Source: Tubiluchus corallicola
Lineage: Eukaryota > Priapulida > Priapulimorpha > Priapulimorphida > Tubiluchidae
NCBI GenBank assembly: GCA_030141605.1
Contig: JAQGDQ010001390.1
Coordinates: 1-43,093, forward strand
Direction: 5' to 3'
DNA length: 43,093 bases
The notes under the pieces are model-generated. The model saw nothing but the letters and a program-made list of their open reading frames with translations, did no database searches and was not told the DNA's origin. The translations under genes were made by a program, and so were the position numbers. This document shows, one piece after another, positions 1 to 13,630 of this stretch (within the stretch, counting starts at the first letter, position 1; each line of letters starts with the position of its first letter).

Positions 1-1769
1 AAACGGTGTTATGAAGCTTAATAAGCCAGATTTTACTCTAAGCGGTGATAAAGCAAAGATTTGAATTTGTGAGATAATTACCTTGTGATCTAGGCCTAAT
101 AGCTTTGACTGTAACATGCACAGAAGTAAACACGCTGATGTCATCAACAACGAAAACATCTTCAGTCAACACCTAACAGTGGGGGCGCCACTACTACAAA
201 ACCGAAAGTCTGTTACAAGATAAACTATTTTACCAACAATTTACAGGGTGAATTTTACAGCCAATTCTTCCAAAGATCGGAACTGTGAAATTCTTATAAA
301 GATGCATTGCAGTTGGACTGTCCAAGACTCCAAAAGTCCTAGCTTTTAGCTCAGCAGCAAGCAGTCAGTCACATATCACTTGTTCACTATTAATTGCTAA
401 ACACTTAAGTATTTGTAGTAACTTTGTTTTCAGTTTGTGCAGTTGTATGTAATGTATCTGTGTAGCTAATTGCAAGGGTGTTTTTGTCTAATAAACGAAA
501 TCTGAATTAAGAAAGGCGAACAGGTAAAAAATACATTCGTGACGTAGCCAAACGATAAACATCTTTACCGTTGCTTCAACCTTTATGAAACCATTTCCAG
601 ATTGTGAGTCAGCGCTTAGCAAACGCTAGACTACAAGACAAACAAGTGGGCAGTGGGCAGTGGACCGAGACTCGGGGACAATGGCTTCATCTAATTGACT
701 AATGTATTGTGCATCATGGAAGCTCGACAAGGGTTTCATTAGACACAATAGTAAAAGCATTATAGTAATAGTATTTCCAATCGTAAGCACAGACAGGAAG
801 CAATAAGAAGCAACTGCTAGTCTGCACCGTTGCCAAGTTCAACACGGCAGCGGCAATTTCTTTATTATTTACCAAACGGCTCTAGCTGTAAATGTATAAT
901 AAAAAGCATATTAATGTGTAATGGGTATATGTGACTGATTACATTCAAATCGATGGCTAACACTGTTGATTGGGACACAGTGGTAGGTGATATTTTTCAC
1001 ACACCAGTACCCAGCAGAGAGCTTACTCTGTGTAGATGATTTTGGCAGGACAGGAACATAGCTCAGCATCGGGGATAATATTTCAAGACGAGGCACTGAA
1101 CTGGCAGGCGTGTATTAACTGCATTCGGATGTGTGTAGATCCACATTCAAAAACACAAATATCCTTCCGTACTATGGCAGGTGAACTGTAATATTTTGAA
1201 ACTTATTTATTTTAGCCAAAACAACATAAGAAAAACATGCAACGCAATAAATTGGCCAGCGAGACTTGTACAAGGCGAAAAGACCATTGTCAGGTAAAAC
1301 CCACAAATAATACCAAGCCTCGCGGTCACCCATTTGGTCACTGAGCAAGCTCAGCGTTGCTTAACTTTGGTTATAGTAACTGTTCGTCTGTTCGCCTCCC
1401 CTTACAAACGAAGCTAAACATACATGCCCTAACCACAACCCAAATATCCACTCTGCTACACCACCAATTTTGACAAACACGGTTTTAATCTTTGAATCTC
1501 CCTCAACTCCTGCGAGTGCGTTTAAAGAGTTACAGGGAATGGGAGAAGCCAGGTGGTGACAGGATGACGTCATCGCGGCACTGCCCCACTAATCAATTGC
1601 TACAATTAAAATAAATTATTAACGCTGAAAGAAGCCAGGAGAAAAACATATAGTTGGGACACCAGCACGAGCAGTAAACGTGTGTATACTTCAGTAACCG
1701 CTATCTGAATTCAATTCAGCGCCGGCTGTGTCCATCTTCGACGGAATAAGCTCCTTACATAGTGGTAAA
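1..1769. other. No recognised feature
   Basis: Non-coding AT-rich sequence. A possible retroelement-like end with TAATAAACGAAATCTGAATT lies at 490-510. Short open frames at 911-1096 and 1361-1573 match nothing I know. Confidence 0.5.
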
Positions 1770-1990
1770 TTTGTAAATGTGTATATTTACCATCGTATTT
1801 ACTGTTCGATTAAATCCATTAGCTCTCTTTTACCTGAATAGTTTGTCTGTAGCCATTCCACGTTGTTTTTTATCATGTTGATAAACACTATCGCTAACAA
1901 CACTATTGCTTTAACTGATTGTGAATTTTTGATTAGGTACCATTCGGCCTGTTGTATAACGCAGGCAATAAAGATTTTTATTATTATATG
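1770..1990 (+). mobile_element. Possible LINE 3' untranslated end
   Basis: The stretch ends GCAGGCAATAAAGATTTTTA followed by TTATTATA, the pattern of a CR1-like 3' terminus. No coding remnant was found. Confidence 0.3.
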
Positions 1991-2895
1991 TTATCCCAAC
2001 ACCCAAGGCCCTTCGTAAGAGAAACTTCATTTGATAATGTTGGAAGTTATAGTTAAAGTTATATACTCTTTATCTACGCATAAGTTATGCACAGGTTAGA
2101 AAATAATTGTTTACTGTGACTCCAACCATATAGTACATAGTAATAGATAACGATGTAGTAATATACAACGTACAAATTAGTTCGAAAGAACTAACTACTG
2201 CACTGAGGTATTTGATGTATAGGATCTGATGTATGAAAAAAAAACATTCACCTAAGATACGATATTTCACACTAATTATGCATTCGGGTTGCCTTTAAAG
2301 CTTCTAAAAACTCTATAGTTTTTTATTCTACAATCAACGAAACAATATCAGCGATACAAAACATTAACGAAAAGAAATTCAAATCCATGGAGAACACTGA
2401 TTTAGAAGACTAAGACTATTACACTACGCTTATAGCTATTGATCAATGCTTTATGTGACATATAAACACAGAAATTCGTAACGATTCCGTTAAATTTTCA
2501 AGTCAGACTTGCATAGCTTAGCATTTGTTTATATTAATTTTTAGCCATCGAATCCAACGCATATGTCGGCTATTAGCGCAATCAAACAGTTCGTGCGCAT
2601 GCAGGGTTTCCAATACTATTGCGACGTACCGCAGCTGGGCTTTTTGTGCTTTTTGGACACAGAAACAGCGAGTGGAAATTAGCTATTATTACGCCCAATT
2701 TCACTGCATCGATTGTGTGCTATGGACTCCCGGTTCTGAAACCCAGTCACACATTCAACAGCGTGATCGATTTCTGACTGCCACGTCCATTCACTAAGTC
2801 AGGAAAAAATAAGTGTTTAGCGACAAACGTTCAGAGAGACTGAGCGAAACATTACTGGCCATCAAAGCTAGTAAGTTTAACTGGCGTTTAACTGC
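1991..2895. other. No recognised feature
   Basis: Only short open frames (up to 90 codons at 2525-2797) without recognisable similarity or codon pattern. Confidence 0.5.
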
Positions 2896-3269
2896 AATAA
2901 GCCTTTTACATTTCCAGCGATTGATGGTTATCATGGAAAGGTCAAAGGTTAAGTGTACCAGACAACGTATTTGTGTACACTTGACAACGCCTCGCAACCC
3001 AAGCTATTGAAATATCTACAGTTTTAACAGCTAGCTAGAACCTTACCTAGTTTCAAGATCCTGCTAGTAAATCACTCTATTCACAAACTAATGCATTATA
3101 GTACAGTCCACATAAAACACCTGAAGTTACTGAACTGATGCGGCAGAAGGCTGCGTTTTACCCACATGTCACATGACGGTTGTAGTAAAGACGCGTTGCT
3201 GTGGTACACTTAAACCTTTGAGTTGCAGCAACTGCACATGCGCACAACAAAAGTGTGAAAAGGCTTATT
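2896..3269 (+). mobile_element. TIR element family A, copy 1 (MITE-like)
   Basis: It starts AATAAGCCTTTT and ends AAAAGGCTTATT, an inverted repeat. A second inverted pair sits inside: GGTTAAGTGTACCA near the left end and TGGTACACTTAAACC near the right. The 374-bp body aligns with 16777-17154 along its length. There is no coding capacity, so this is a non-autonomous DNA element. A TA flank on both sides would fit Tc1/mariner, but because TA is part of the palindromic end the target duplication is not proven. Confidence 0.7.
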
Positions 3270-3829
3270 ACCACCCAAACAAGTAGTGTAACCAAAGTGC
3301 CCTGTCACAAAGTGTCATGATACCAACAGCAGTTCTTATACTGATTTTGCAAGTATTTTCGAAATGTCTATTTCACCAAACACTGACGCACAAGTTATAG
3401 CAACAGAGAGTTTTATTACTATTTATTATGTAAATAATTATGAAAATTGTAAACTGGACGATCTTGAGACTATAATTATAAGATATAAATTTCACACCCT
3501 ATAACAATTGTTAAAGTGTTTAAATACTTCAGTTAATATTAGTTTGAACATTTAGCTCCCTCTAGCGAATGCACCTACTGCTGCTTGTTTGCAGTATTTA
3601 TACTCAACGCCGTCAATTGGCAGACAATTCAAAAATCCAGGAAAAATAATTTGTTTATCAAAAGTGGAAGCAAAAAAGACCAAAACTGCTGAAAGTCAAG
3701 AAGATGGATTTATTAGTTTAACCTTTTCCTTGACATTGAGTGTGCAAACTCAAACTACAGCATTTCTTAGCTAATAAGCTCAGACATAACTAAGTCATCT
3801 CTGCAAAGACTTCTCTATGTTTCTCATTC
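3270..3829. other. No recognised feature
   Basis: AT-rich spacer between family A copy 1 and the CT microsatellite. Confidence 0.5.
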
Positions 3830-3869
3830 ATTCGTTCACTCACTCGCTGACTTACCCACTGACTCTATC

Positions 3870-4137
<268 letters not shown>

Positions 4138-4388
4138 ATTGTAATAGCCAGCAGCGCGCCCTATGCACACACGAAAGTTAATTTCATAAGCAGCGCATAC
4201 AAAGATTGTTTGTACAATTGATTTCGGTAAGACCAGGACAAATACTGTCATTTTTGTAGTGGATCCTAGAACAATGTTATCGTTATCAACCAAGTATGTT
4301 ACCACTAATGTAAACTGTTTGTGCAGGGGACGGCTTCATTTCAAACACGTGACATTGATTTGACTACTAATAACATGCCGTCTAATTA

Positions 4389-4449
4389 TTAATAATAATA
4401 ATAATACCAACAGCAACAGCAACAGCAGCAGCGGCAGCAGCAGCAGCAG

Positions 4450-4480
<31 letters not shown>

Positions 4481-4560
4481 AACCTTTATTGCAGTCGGGT
4501 TTAAATTCAACAGACAACACAAGCCTGCCATGACTGTAAATAACAAACTAGAACTACATA
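4389..4560 (-). mobile_element. Retroelement 3' end with compound GTT/CTG/ATT tail
   Basis: On the minus strand AAACCCGACTGCAATAAAGG leads into (TTG)n, then (CTG)n, then (ATT)n. AATAAA followed by a simple tail suggests a non-LTR 3' end whose tail has grown into the compound microsatellite at 4389-4483. Confidence 0.4.
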
Positions 4561-4690
4561 AGAGAGATTATTATTATTACCCCACTTTTACCCTAAATAC
4601 TACCCGCCAGGCAGGGCAACAGCAGGTACCATTTTTAAAGTCCTTGGTTTGACTCGGCCACAATATCGAACCTCAGACAACTGGACGTGT
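4561..4690 (-). mobile_element. SINE-like fragment
   Basis: On the minus strand: GAGGTTCGATATTGTGGCC (B-box-like), GTACCTGCTGTTGCCCTGCC, TAGTATTTAGGGTAAAAGTG and a TAATAATAATAAT tail. The order head, body, tail suggests a short retroposon. No second copy is in the window. Confidence 0.35.
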
Positions 4691-5464
4691 TTGAAGGAAT
4701 GTCATATTGCAGGAAGGCACATTTGAAGGCAGGCATGTTGAAGAAATGTCACAAAACATACAGAAGCTAAGAAAGCAGTACCATTTCTTAACGTTTTTTG
4801 AATATTTTATGGTTGCTGTTTTCTCTAAAAGAAATAACAATACAATTAACTTTTTTAATAAAACAGAGTATAAGATTATAAAGAAGAAGGGTGACAAAAA
4901 GACCAAAGGTCAGCCAGTCAGTCACCCTTAAATGTTTGTCATTACTATTACATCTGGTTTGTTAAGAGCACAAAAATATTTACCTTTGAAGCAAGATTTT
5001 GTAAAATATCCTATTAAAAAAGCAATTTAAATTATAAACAAGCAAGAGAAATAAATAACTTAAGTGAAAACACAATAACATGCAAAATTATAAAACAAAA
5101 TCTATTCATGCAAATTTAGATTCCCACTTTGATTATAATTTGTTTATCATTTATTCCTTTCTATCAGCATCATTTCGTCAAGTACTTGATTATTTTAGCC
5201 AGATGCACCAGGAAGGAATCTTCCAAGCATTACTGTTACTGTCAACAATCATTTATGTTCATGAATATTTAGCATAGAAACTTTACACTGCTAATATAAG
5301 ATTAATATATAGGACATGAAATGAATAAATATTATAATCTTTCAGACTATAAAGGGCATTACATTTTTCTCTGTTAAGACTGTCCTAGTTTATTAGAATT
5401 TTTATACATTGATTGAGAATTTCTTCAAACAAAATTAGAAGAGTTAACTATGTATAAATTGGTA
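4691..5464. other. No recognised feature
   Basis: AT-rich. It may be the decayed downstream part of the LINE whose reverse-transcriptase block lies at 5465-5600, but no further motif such as YADD is visible. Confidence 0.4.
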
Positions 5465-5600
5465 AGCAATATTGCTCCTTTCATAATCATGTCTATGTAA
5501 ATAGGAAACAAAAGTGGTACCAGCACTATCCCTGCAGGCATACCATACTTGATATAACTTATATTTGTCCATTTCATAGGACGAAAGAAATTACTAACAG
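5465..5600 (-). pseudogene. LINE reverse-transcriptase relic
   Basis: On the minus strand this reads IKYGMPAGIVLVPLLFPIYI followed by DMI, which matches the non-LTR reverse-transcriptase block GVPQGSVLGPLLFLIYINDL at most conserved positions (G, P, G, VL, PLLF, IYI). The preceding residues FFRPMKWTNISY suit the usual region before this block. A stop lies just upstream (TAA at about 5607) and no YADD block is found downstream, so only a fragment survives. It belongs to the Jockey/CR1-type LINE group by motif, but the family cannot be named. Confidence 0.55.
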
Positions 5601-6177
5601 AATCTTAACATTTTTACGATATCAAGTCTTGGTAACTGATTATAATGTTTGGTCAAATATACTTAATTCAAGAACAGGTCACACGAGCTTTATCCATTAA
5701 GGTACTCCATATTTAATATTATCTTTGCACAAACCATACAGTAAGTCGGTTAAGGTGCTTCATATTGAATTTCATCTTTTCATAAACCATGCAGTAAATC
5801 AAAATTAAAGCACACTTTTTTAACAGCTTACAGTTTTTTGCCTTTACTACTTAGGTTTGCTTTCTTAATTATCTCTTACATTAGTTTCATTAACCATTCA
5901 CTTGATCATTCATTAGTTAAATTAATAGTCTTTAACATTGTTAATTTTCGCAACTAATTTGTTTAAATGTCTTAATTAAGAATATATTGCATGCTGGGTG
6001 TGATAAAGAACGTTTATTTATAAATGAGCAAGCAACTTTTACTTTCAGTTAATTTTGTTAATCACTTTTAGTTCGACATTATTTAACATATCAACTGATA
6101 AACTGTATAAAGTACAAGAATATATGAATAAATAAATCTTTTCATAAATAAAGCCATTAAAAATTTGTCTTAAGATT
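5601..6177. other. Probable decayed LINE upstream part
   Basis: On the minus strand this would be the region 5' to the reverse-transcriptase block, but stops are frequent and no motif can be assigned. Confidence 0.3.
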
Positions 6178-6625
6178 TTACACCACTTACATGCTATCTT
6201 GTTGCATACAGAGCTTGTGTTAGGAATAATGCTCTATAAAACTTGTAAATTTAAACTCCCGTGTTGACTGTAGGTGCAGCCAATTTAACGGTAAGTCGTT
6301 TGAAACAAGTTTAGATAACACTGTGCAAAGTTTGAAAAAATAATCGGAACATTCGTAGCTTTCACTAACTGAGTAAAAATTTAAATATTGCTATATATTG
6401 TCAATAAGATCAATAATGTGTTGTTTTACGCATCAGTGGTGCACAATGGGATAGCTATGCAGTGCCGTTTTACTCGATTTTGACTTAAAAAGAATTTTCT
6501 TCACCAACTACATAAGATTTTCAAACAGATAAGTGTAATGTTAAGTAATAATAATTTTGTATGGAATATTCTTTGAGATACTTTAAAATTCCCCTTTCTT
6601 TTAACAATTAGACTGACTAACAGAC
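6178..6625 (+). repeat. Dispersed repeat family B, copy 1
   Basis: Shares with 14573-14975 the blocks CATACAGAGCT, AGTTTGAAAAAATAATC, a hinge near GATGCACA/GTGCACAATGGGAT and CATAAG-TTTTCAAACA. The order is the same in both, so this is one family. Ends are not defined. Confidence 0.55.
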
Positions 6626-9600
6626 AAGTGAAATGTTATGTACAATTTTGTATACAGAACTATTTTATAATATCAAATCTGGATAAAATGTTTACTAAAC
6701 TTACAATAAAAGTACAAAACTAAAAAGGTAGAAAGGCAGGAGAATCAAGAACAAGTGTGCACAGACAGGCAGATGTAATCAACATGAGCACGATGATCGT
6801 AAATCTCCTTCAGACAGGAAATTATAGGCAGTAATCAATGCGAGAAGCAGCAACAAATGTCCTGCTGACGTAGAAAACACTGATAGACATACAAACTGCT
6901 GACGGCGAAAAATTTACAACGCAATTTGGACGAAACGAACGAGCATTTGCTTTTTCAACATTTTAATGACGAATGCATTATGAATTATGAAGGCTTTAGA
7001 AAAGCTTGAGAGAAAGTGATGTGATTTATTATTATCTGATTGCTGTAATTATGATGCTGTTTCCGAAAAGTCCTAATGGAAACTAGCATTAAATTTCGTT
7101 GTTTGGGATAGCGACAACAGCAATGTGAAAGTTAACAACGGTTCCAGAACTTATAATAAAACTAATAAAAAGCTTGTTGTATTTACTACAATACTTACCA
7201 ATTATGCATTTTAATACGTTACCTACTGAAGAACTAAAAGTGCAAAAAATTTAACACATTAAAATTCTTTTCTCCTTAGTTATCGCCAAAAATACGAATT
7301 TATTCCAACAAACGTCAATTCAAGATCGTAATTAGTCATTTTCTCAGGTGTAAGAAAGTTCTGGACCAAAATTAATTCTGAGAAAACAAGTCGAGGTTCC
7401 CTGAATGGTGGTTCCTCTAAAGAACTGAGTGGTCTAGTTATTCTTGTGGTTGAAACTATGCAACTGAGAGTGTAACTTTAACGATTATCCTCTACTGAGA
7501 ACGGTTATTTTTAATGTCACATTGATGTACGAAATGCATTCTTTTTCTCTGCAAGCAATATTTTTTAAAATTGAACTAGCACATTATTTTCAAACAAGAG
7601 AATAGCAAACAGTTTTCAAATCTTGGTGGACAGATTTCAATCATTCTATGCTGATACAAATGTGAGATAATAAGGCGATGTAGAATGATAATGACGGTGA
7701 CGATGATGACAAATAATAACAAAGATGCTGGTGAAACTGGTAGCAGCAGACGCCCTCTGGGTAAAACACAAATAAGCTATTTTTTGGTAATTTCTACCAA
7801 AATTGCCGATGAACCTTAGAAGGCAGGTAAATGGGAATACTACCACACAAAACTGCCACAAAATTATCATTGAAGTAGGTATATGATCAAAGCGTATAGT
7901 TCTACTATTTCTGCCAGATAGCCATTGGACAGCACATTTAATAGTAAGGAGTGTTCTGGAGAATATGAAGAGCTTTTATGTTTCATTTTACTAATGACTC
8001 TCTCTCTATCCATGATTTTGGGCTTTCACTTGGCACCAAGAGATCCATAGTACCATAATGTCTATATCTAAAAACTTTATACTTTAAATATATTAAATTT
8101 TTTTTAACTATTTATCAAAGGTTTAGAAGCTAGTATTATTTAAAAATAATACATTCAGAAATTTTTTATACGTAACAACGGGCTCGTGTGTGCCCTATAA
8201 AATGTATCTTACACAATAATGTTTACTAGTATCATAGTGTTGCTACAATATTTTCCAACAAGTAAATACACTGTATGTATGAACTTAAGAAATAGTTACC
8301 TTAGTAAATGTTCAACTGCTGGAAAATGAGGTAATGCTAAAGATTAATTTAGTATAAACACAGTGGAAGCCGTGAAACAACACAAAAATTTAGGACCAAG
8401 AAATTCAGAGCATAAGTCTCGGATAAGATTTAATTCTTTAAAGGCAAACCGGATCCTATCTAAAACTTACATCAAAACAATCTACCCTATAAAACATTGA
8501 ATGGGAAAATACTATTTTTCGTGAATGACTTGCGTGAAAGAATTATTTCCACAGAAACACAATCTCGGGTTTGCATAGCTAGTTCTTTGCTGCTATATGC
8601 ATTTTGCCACTCGCTAGTTACACGGGCACTGGCGTTTGAATTTCGGAAACATGTTGCCCAAAATCAGGTGCTGTGCCTCTCAGTTCAAAGGTGTTCAGTT
8701 GTGATGTAGTGCACGTGTTTGACCGCTCATATGTGAGCGGTAAACTTGGAATTTGAATTTTACAGCACTGTACTTCAATTTTCGCTTTTGCAAACTGTGT
8801 GGTTGAAAATTATGTTCGTTTGTGACATCACCAATAGTTGGGCTCGTCTGCAGTTTATTAAGTTTTTAACCTATTATTTAATTATCAGAAATTATTTGGC
8901 ATTGTTATAGGTGTTAAAATAATATCCTTTAGTTGTACTTCAAAGGATATGAAAGATCTTCTTGTTTTCCTATAACTTTACGCATTCACATTGGCTCACG
9001 CAGAACACAGTCAACACACTTAACAAAAACGTCGTACATTCTTACATCAGCGTAAAACCAGGACACTTAATGTTACAGTAGAAGCCAGCAGATGATTCCA
9101 GTAAGGAAATCGCTCCAAATTCGATTGAAATGCGCAGGCGGACTTTCACTGATGTGAAGTGTCCACTCACTGAGTCCAATGAATACTGGACTAACTGACT
9201 AAGAGCTTGCCGGACAACAATCCGAACAGCCTATTATTTCAGAATAGACACAGCGAATGTCAATAGAATAATTTAGGGCTTCTAATCGAATAGTCATGGT
9301 TGTGCTGTTAGACGCATGCAAGGAATTATGGGAAACTAAGCACAATAAGCAAAAGCGGAAACCTTGTAGTAAAATTTGCACTGAAAGGATTTTCATTTAT
9401 TGCTTCTGTTTCATCCCGTCACAAATTACAGCGAAGAGGAAAAGAAAGTTACAAAAACACTGTTCCTTAACGAGGACTTCAATCATTTTAATTGACATAT
9501 CACTACATAGCATACGAAATTACAAAGATTGTTCTGATTTTACTTTAATAATTGATGTCTTTCACTTGCACTGTTCTGAGCATTTGCTTGACACGAAAGT

Positions 9601-10527
9601 AAGGCACAGTACAAACGTTTATTTTTAGCAAAAACACGTAGCCCAGAAGTACAATGCAAATTTAAAAACATTTATTACAAAATCTACTGTAAAGACAAAA
9701 TGTCACACAAATATAAATTCTGCTTACAATAGAAATTTTACCTCTTAAACCTCTTAAACAGCAAATTCTTTACACTTTGGCACCCTGAAAGACAGAAGCA
9801 TACATGCAAATGTAGTACCTACTGCATCAGGTATTAATGGTGTCACTGGACCAGAATCCCCCTAGACGAGCCACTGAACCAGCAGAAATGTCTCTGCTTT
9901 GTCTGGATCGATGTAAAACCTCCCTATACGTATACCAAGGTTTAAGAATGATGCCATCTGGAGTGATCTGGTATTGAACACATGCCACTTGCATGAACGT
10001 ACACGTGCCTTACACACTCAGCCATGAACCTCGCCACTAATACAACAGCATGCTTTTTGTCGCACTTTAATGAGCTACAAACAAACAAACCTAAATACGA
10101 ACAAAGTACAAAAATGTTGACATAGTTAAACAATACGGTGCAGAAAAGGCAACAATAAGCTCCCCTGGCAATTCGTTTGTCGTCAATGCCACCTATCAAA
10201 ACGCATTTTGTCTGCTATTAAGAGAAAACCAAACAACTACAGAAAGCATAAACTATAAAACCTGAAAAAATCCCCAATGAATCCAGTTATTTCACCATTA
10301 GATATTAATCACAACATTTCCCATGGAGAGTTTATTTTCATGAACTGCTAAATGACTATGCGTTTCTCTAGAGACATTTAGTCACAATTAAAACAAGTTC
10401 TTCCTGGTTTTTGATATATTTCATTGCAAAATCGAACTGACAGGAAGCCACAGTAAGCCTGTCACTGCAACACATGCTAGCTGCTGGCCAGTCAACTGAA
10501 AAGGCTTTCCAATGGCTTCGTTTGTTA
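6626..10527. other. No recognised feature
   Basis: About 3.9 kb of AT-rich sequence with only short random frames (the longest, 110 codons at 9296-9628, is unrecognised). No CASK exon such as the LYDKI or PDZ exons was found here on the minus strand. Confidence 0.5.
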
Positions 10528-10535
10528 CATTAGAC

Positions 10536-11019
10536 CAGTGGCGGCTCGTAGCTAAAATTAGTGGTGGCGCTGCAAGATTAAAAAATTTTTTCGCCATTTT
10601 TAATACTGTGTGAAACGAAACAAACATATGAAATTATAATGTTGTAATTGTAATTTTAAACTAATTTAAACATAACCTTGATAAACTCCTAAACAAAAAA
10701 CATTGTCTTCCTACAAATAGCCTAAATTGTCGAACTTCAAGAATACGCCTGTACACGGCTTTTAAAGCACGTGGCAACTGACAACACGTACTGCAGTGAA
10801 CGACAGTACTCTTTCTACCTAAAGTACAGCGCCTTATCGCATGGCCCCATACCCACAGCAGCCAAACACCGCGCTGCATAGGCTGTAAAGCAAATTGTAC
10901 TTCCCTCACATGCTTCAGTTCTGCACAAGTACAAAGCAAGAACTAAAGAAATAAGATTATTATACTGAATAGTATTGATAATAATGAGTGAAAAACAGTG
11001 AATACACGAGCTGCCACTG
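10536..11019 (+). mobile_element. hAT-like non-autonomous element, copy 1
   Basis: It begins CAGTGGCGGCTCGTAGC and ends ACGAGCTGCCACTG, whose reverse complement CAGTGGCAGCTCGT matches the start at 13 of 14 positions. It is flanked by 8-bp direct repeats, cattagac at 10528-10535 and catcagac at 11020-11027 (7 of 8). CAG-type ends and 8-bp target duplications are standard for hAT transposons. No transposase frame is visible in the 484 bp. It is related over most of its length to 20576-21117. Confidence 0.8.
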
Positions 11020-11027
11020 CATCAGAC

Positions 11028-12914
11028 TAAACATAACTTAGCAGCAGCAGCAATAATAATGCTTTAATAATAGATGCATATTCCCCTAGTCATCTCTTAT
11101 GCTATAACTAATGCATGGAAATTTCATAAAGCCAGCCTGTATTTTCAACTGAACTAAATAGAAACTAAAGGGCTGCTCACTATATAATAACCTGGAAATA
11201 AATTCAGGGTGAATTAAAATCTGATGATTTTTTGCTCTATTTTCTTCTGTGTTTGCAATGCTTTTAAACTGTGCCAGAGCATAATCAGATGACAAAAACA
11301 ACACTAAAAATCTAACAAAACCGCGAAATTCTGGTTACACAAACTAACTAATCCAGCAAAATACAGAGGTAGCATAAATCTTTAATACAAGAATATTAAC
11401 ACTTATAACCACTGACTATTCCAACTTTACTAGCACTTTGCTACAACAAAGGCATTGATTTTACCTATCAGTTACCCCTCTAAACCCACTTAAAACCCAA
11501 GAAACTAACCAGACTGTATTTAATTTTGTAATTGATTTTCCTTAGAATTTTCTTTGTCAACCATGGAAAACAGGATGAGCATCGAAAGTCTGAATTCGAA
11601 TCGAATGAGTTTTTTAGTTCGAATTCAATTTGAACCTCAAATTATGGAATCAAATAATTCACCACTTTAACTATGGACGTTTTTTATGCTTAAAATGTTT
11701 GAAACAGCACGCAATCCTAGCTGTCGTTTCTGTAAATTTGAACTCGATTCGGATTTGAAATCTTGAACTTCGGTTCAATTCGAGTTCGAAAGTCAAAAAT
11801 TCGATTCAACTCGAATTTGCAGTCTGACAGAAAGCGCTCACCTTTATAGAAAGTTGTTAACAAGCGATGCACATGATACATAGTAAATAAACTTGACCTG
11901 AATTGAAAAACAAGATTTCTCTCACCTTGTTCACCTGCTGCTTTGTTGCACGAGTTATTAGCGTTGTTGCTCGTGTTCTTATGATACATTTCCTTCTTAT
12001 TAATAAGGATTCGGTAAGTTAATTATAGCTGTACAGGTGTATTGCTTAGTGAAAATGAAACGTTAAAAATGGAGTTTTACTGAGCTGATATTTGCCAAAC
12101 GACGTTCGTATTATCCTCGCAACGCCTGCGGGGAAATAAACGCATCAATGCCCGATTGTAGTTAACGCCATACAAAGTAGAAGTCCCTAAAAGCCGATTA
12201 CTGTAATCACGGTTAACACGGCCGCGGGACTGATCAATAGAAAATAACAGTTCGTCAACAGCACGAGTTGACTGCTAACGACTTTAACAAGTCGGTGTGA
12301 CACAGCCACTCAATTTTAGGAACGAGCGTCGTAAAAGCGGAAGTAGTTAACATGCAGGTTAGACTTGGAGTCGTAAAGATAAAAGTTGATGATTCTTCCT
12401 GAGACATCAGTGCTCAGGTGCGTTTATTTGCCAGATGTGTCACCCGAGACGACGAACAATTTGAGTGGTTAATAAAGTGAATGTGAAATAAATTGCGCGA
12501 ATACGTATGAACTGAAAAGCGCACAAACCTGGAGACATAAATCCAATGAATATGGTACCATAAATCTGGAATGAAAAGAGGCATAGAATTCAAAAGAAAA
12601 TTTATTCTACTCAAATTCCGATATACAATGAGATACAATGGATGTTGTTTCCTTATAGAAAAAAAGGAAATACGGCAGTCAGAACGACTAAAAAATTTTG
12701 ATTGCAAATCTCTTTACATTGCAAAATCGTGACTTCTAGATGTCCTCAGTGCACTAATACCTGACTCAGACAACTGTAAATCCAGTTTACAAAACAAGTA
12801 CATCATCATTAAATACAATGCTTTTCTTTAGCACCACTGTGGTTATGCCAAATCTTCATATCAGCACTAAGGTTATTAATCTATGGATTATCCCAGTTTA
12901 GTTATAATAAACGG
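11028..12914. other. No recognised gene
   Basis: Apart from the TTCGAA-rich stretch, nothing is recognised. A GC-richer patch at about 12100-12320 has no coding match. Confidence 0.5.
11575..11825. repeat. TTCGAA-rich low-complexity stretch
   Basis: Many overlapping variants of TTCGAA and AATTCGA occur in two clusters (11588-11645 and 11738-11820). This looks like a decayed short tandem repeat. No coding signal. Confidence 0.45.
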
Positions 12915-13630
12915 CTTTTAATGTTGTCTTTTCAGCCTCTGTACATTGGGCGTCAACGAGCTGACTTGATTCTTGCTTACCAGTTGCTAAATGGCTTTGT
13001 TGATTATGACTAGAGACGCAGCTGCTCTATGGCCTTGCTGATTATGACTACAGACGTCTTTTTATGTTGTCTTTTCAGCCTTTGTACATTAGGTGTCAAC
13101 GAGCTGACTTGATTCTTGCTTACCAGTTGCTCTATGGCCTTGTTGATTATGACTACAGACGTCTTTTTATGTTGTCTTTTCAGCCTCTCTACATTAGGTG
13201 TCAACGAGCTGACTTGATTCTTGCTTACCAGTTGCTCCATGGCCTTGTTGGTTATGACTACAGACGTCTTTTTATGTTGTCTAGTGATACTAGGCTTCGT
13301 GGACATAATATAAAGCTTACAAAGCCTCAAATTCGACACAATGTACCGACTGTACAGTTTTACAAGTCAAGTAATAAATGTATGGAACTCTTTGTCATTT
13401 GAAGTTGCAATTGCTCCTAACTTAACTAGTTTATAATTGTACTTCCTACTAATTGCTATTGTCATGGGTATGTAAAATTTAGTACTAAGGTTTACACTTA
13501 CATTATTGCACTGGATGATATGCTGTCCTCAACGTATGGAGACTACTTTTGGAAATTTAAAATATTGTATTTTGTTGTCAGTTTTGCTTACCAGTTGAGT
13601 TACAATTACCCATAAATAATAATAATAATC
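12915..13630 (+). mobile_element. LINE 3' fragment with tandemly duplicated C-terminal region
   Basis: The frame from 13064 to 13402 reads FQPLYIRCQRADLILAYQLL YGLVDYDYRRLFML, then a second copy, then SSDTRLRGHNIKLTKP. This fits the C-terminal region after the reverse transcriptase in Jockey/CR1-like LINEs (RRxRxDLIxxYKxLNG...LFxLSxxTRTRGHxxKLxKP). The segment with TTCAGCC is repeated at 12931, 13074 and 13179; the last two are 105 bp apart, exactly 35 codons. A frame break near 13010 (TAG) and loss of the final tryptophan motif show decay. The 3' untranslated part ends in an ATAATAATAATAAT tail at about 13630, the expected LINE terminus. Confidence 0.65.

Noticed and set aside
9840-9940. Possible minus-strand exon with an open, balanced stretch
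   Set aside because: No CASK or other family match and a stop within the frame; splice sites not convincing.
13010-13339. 109-codon minus-strand frame with repeated QHKKTSVVI
   Set aside because: Shadow of the duplicated LINE segment, whose plus frame matches the known ORF2 C-terminal pattern.
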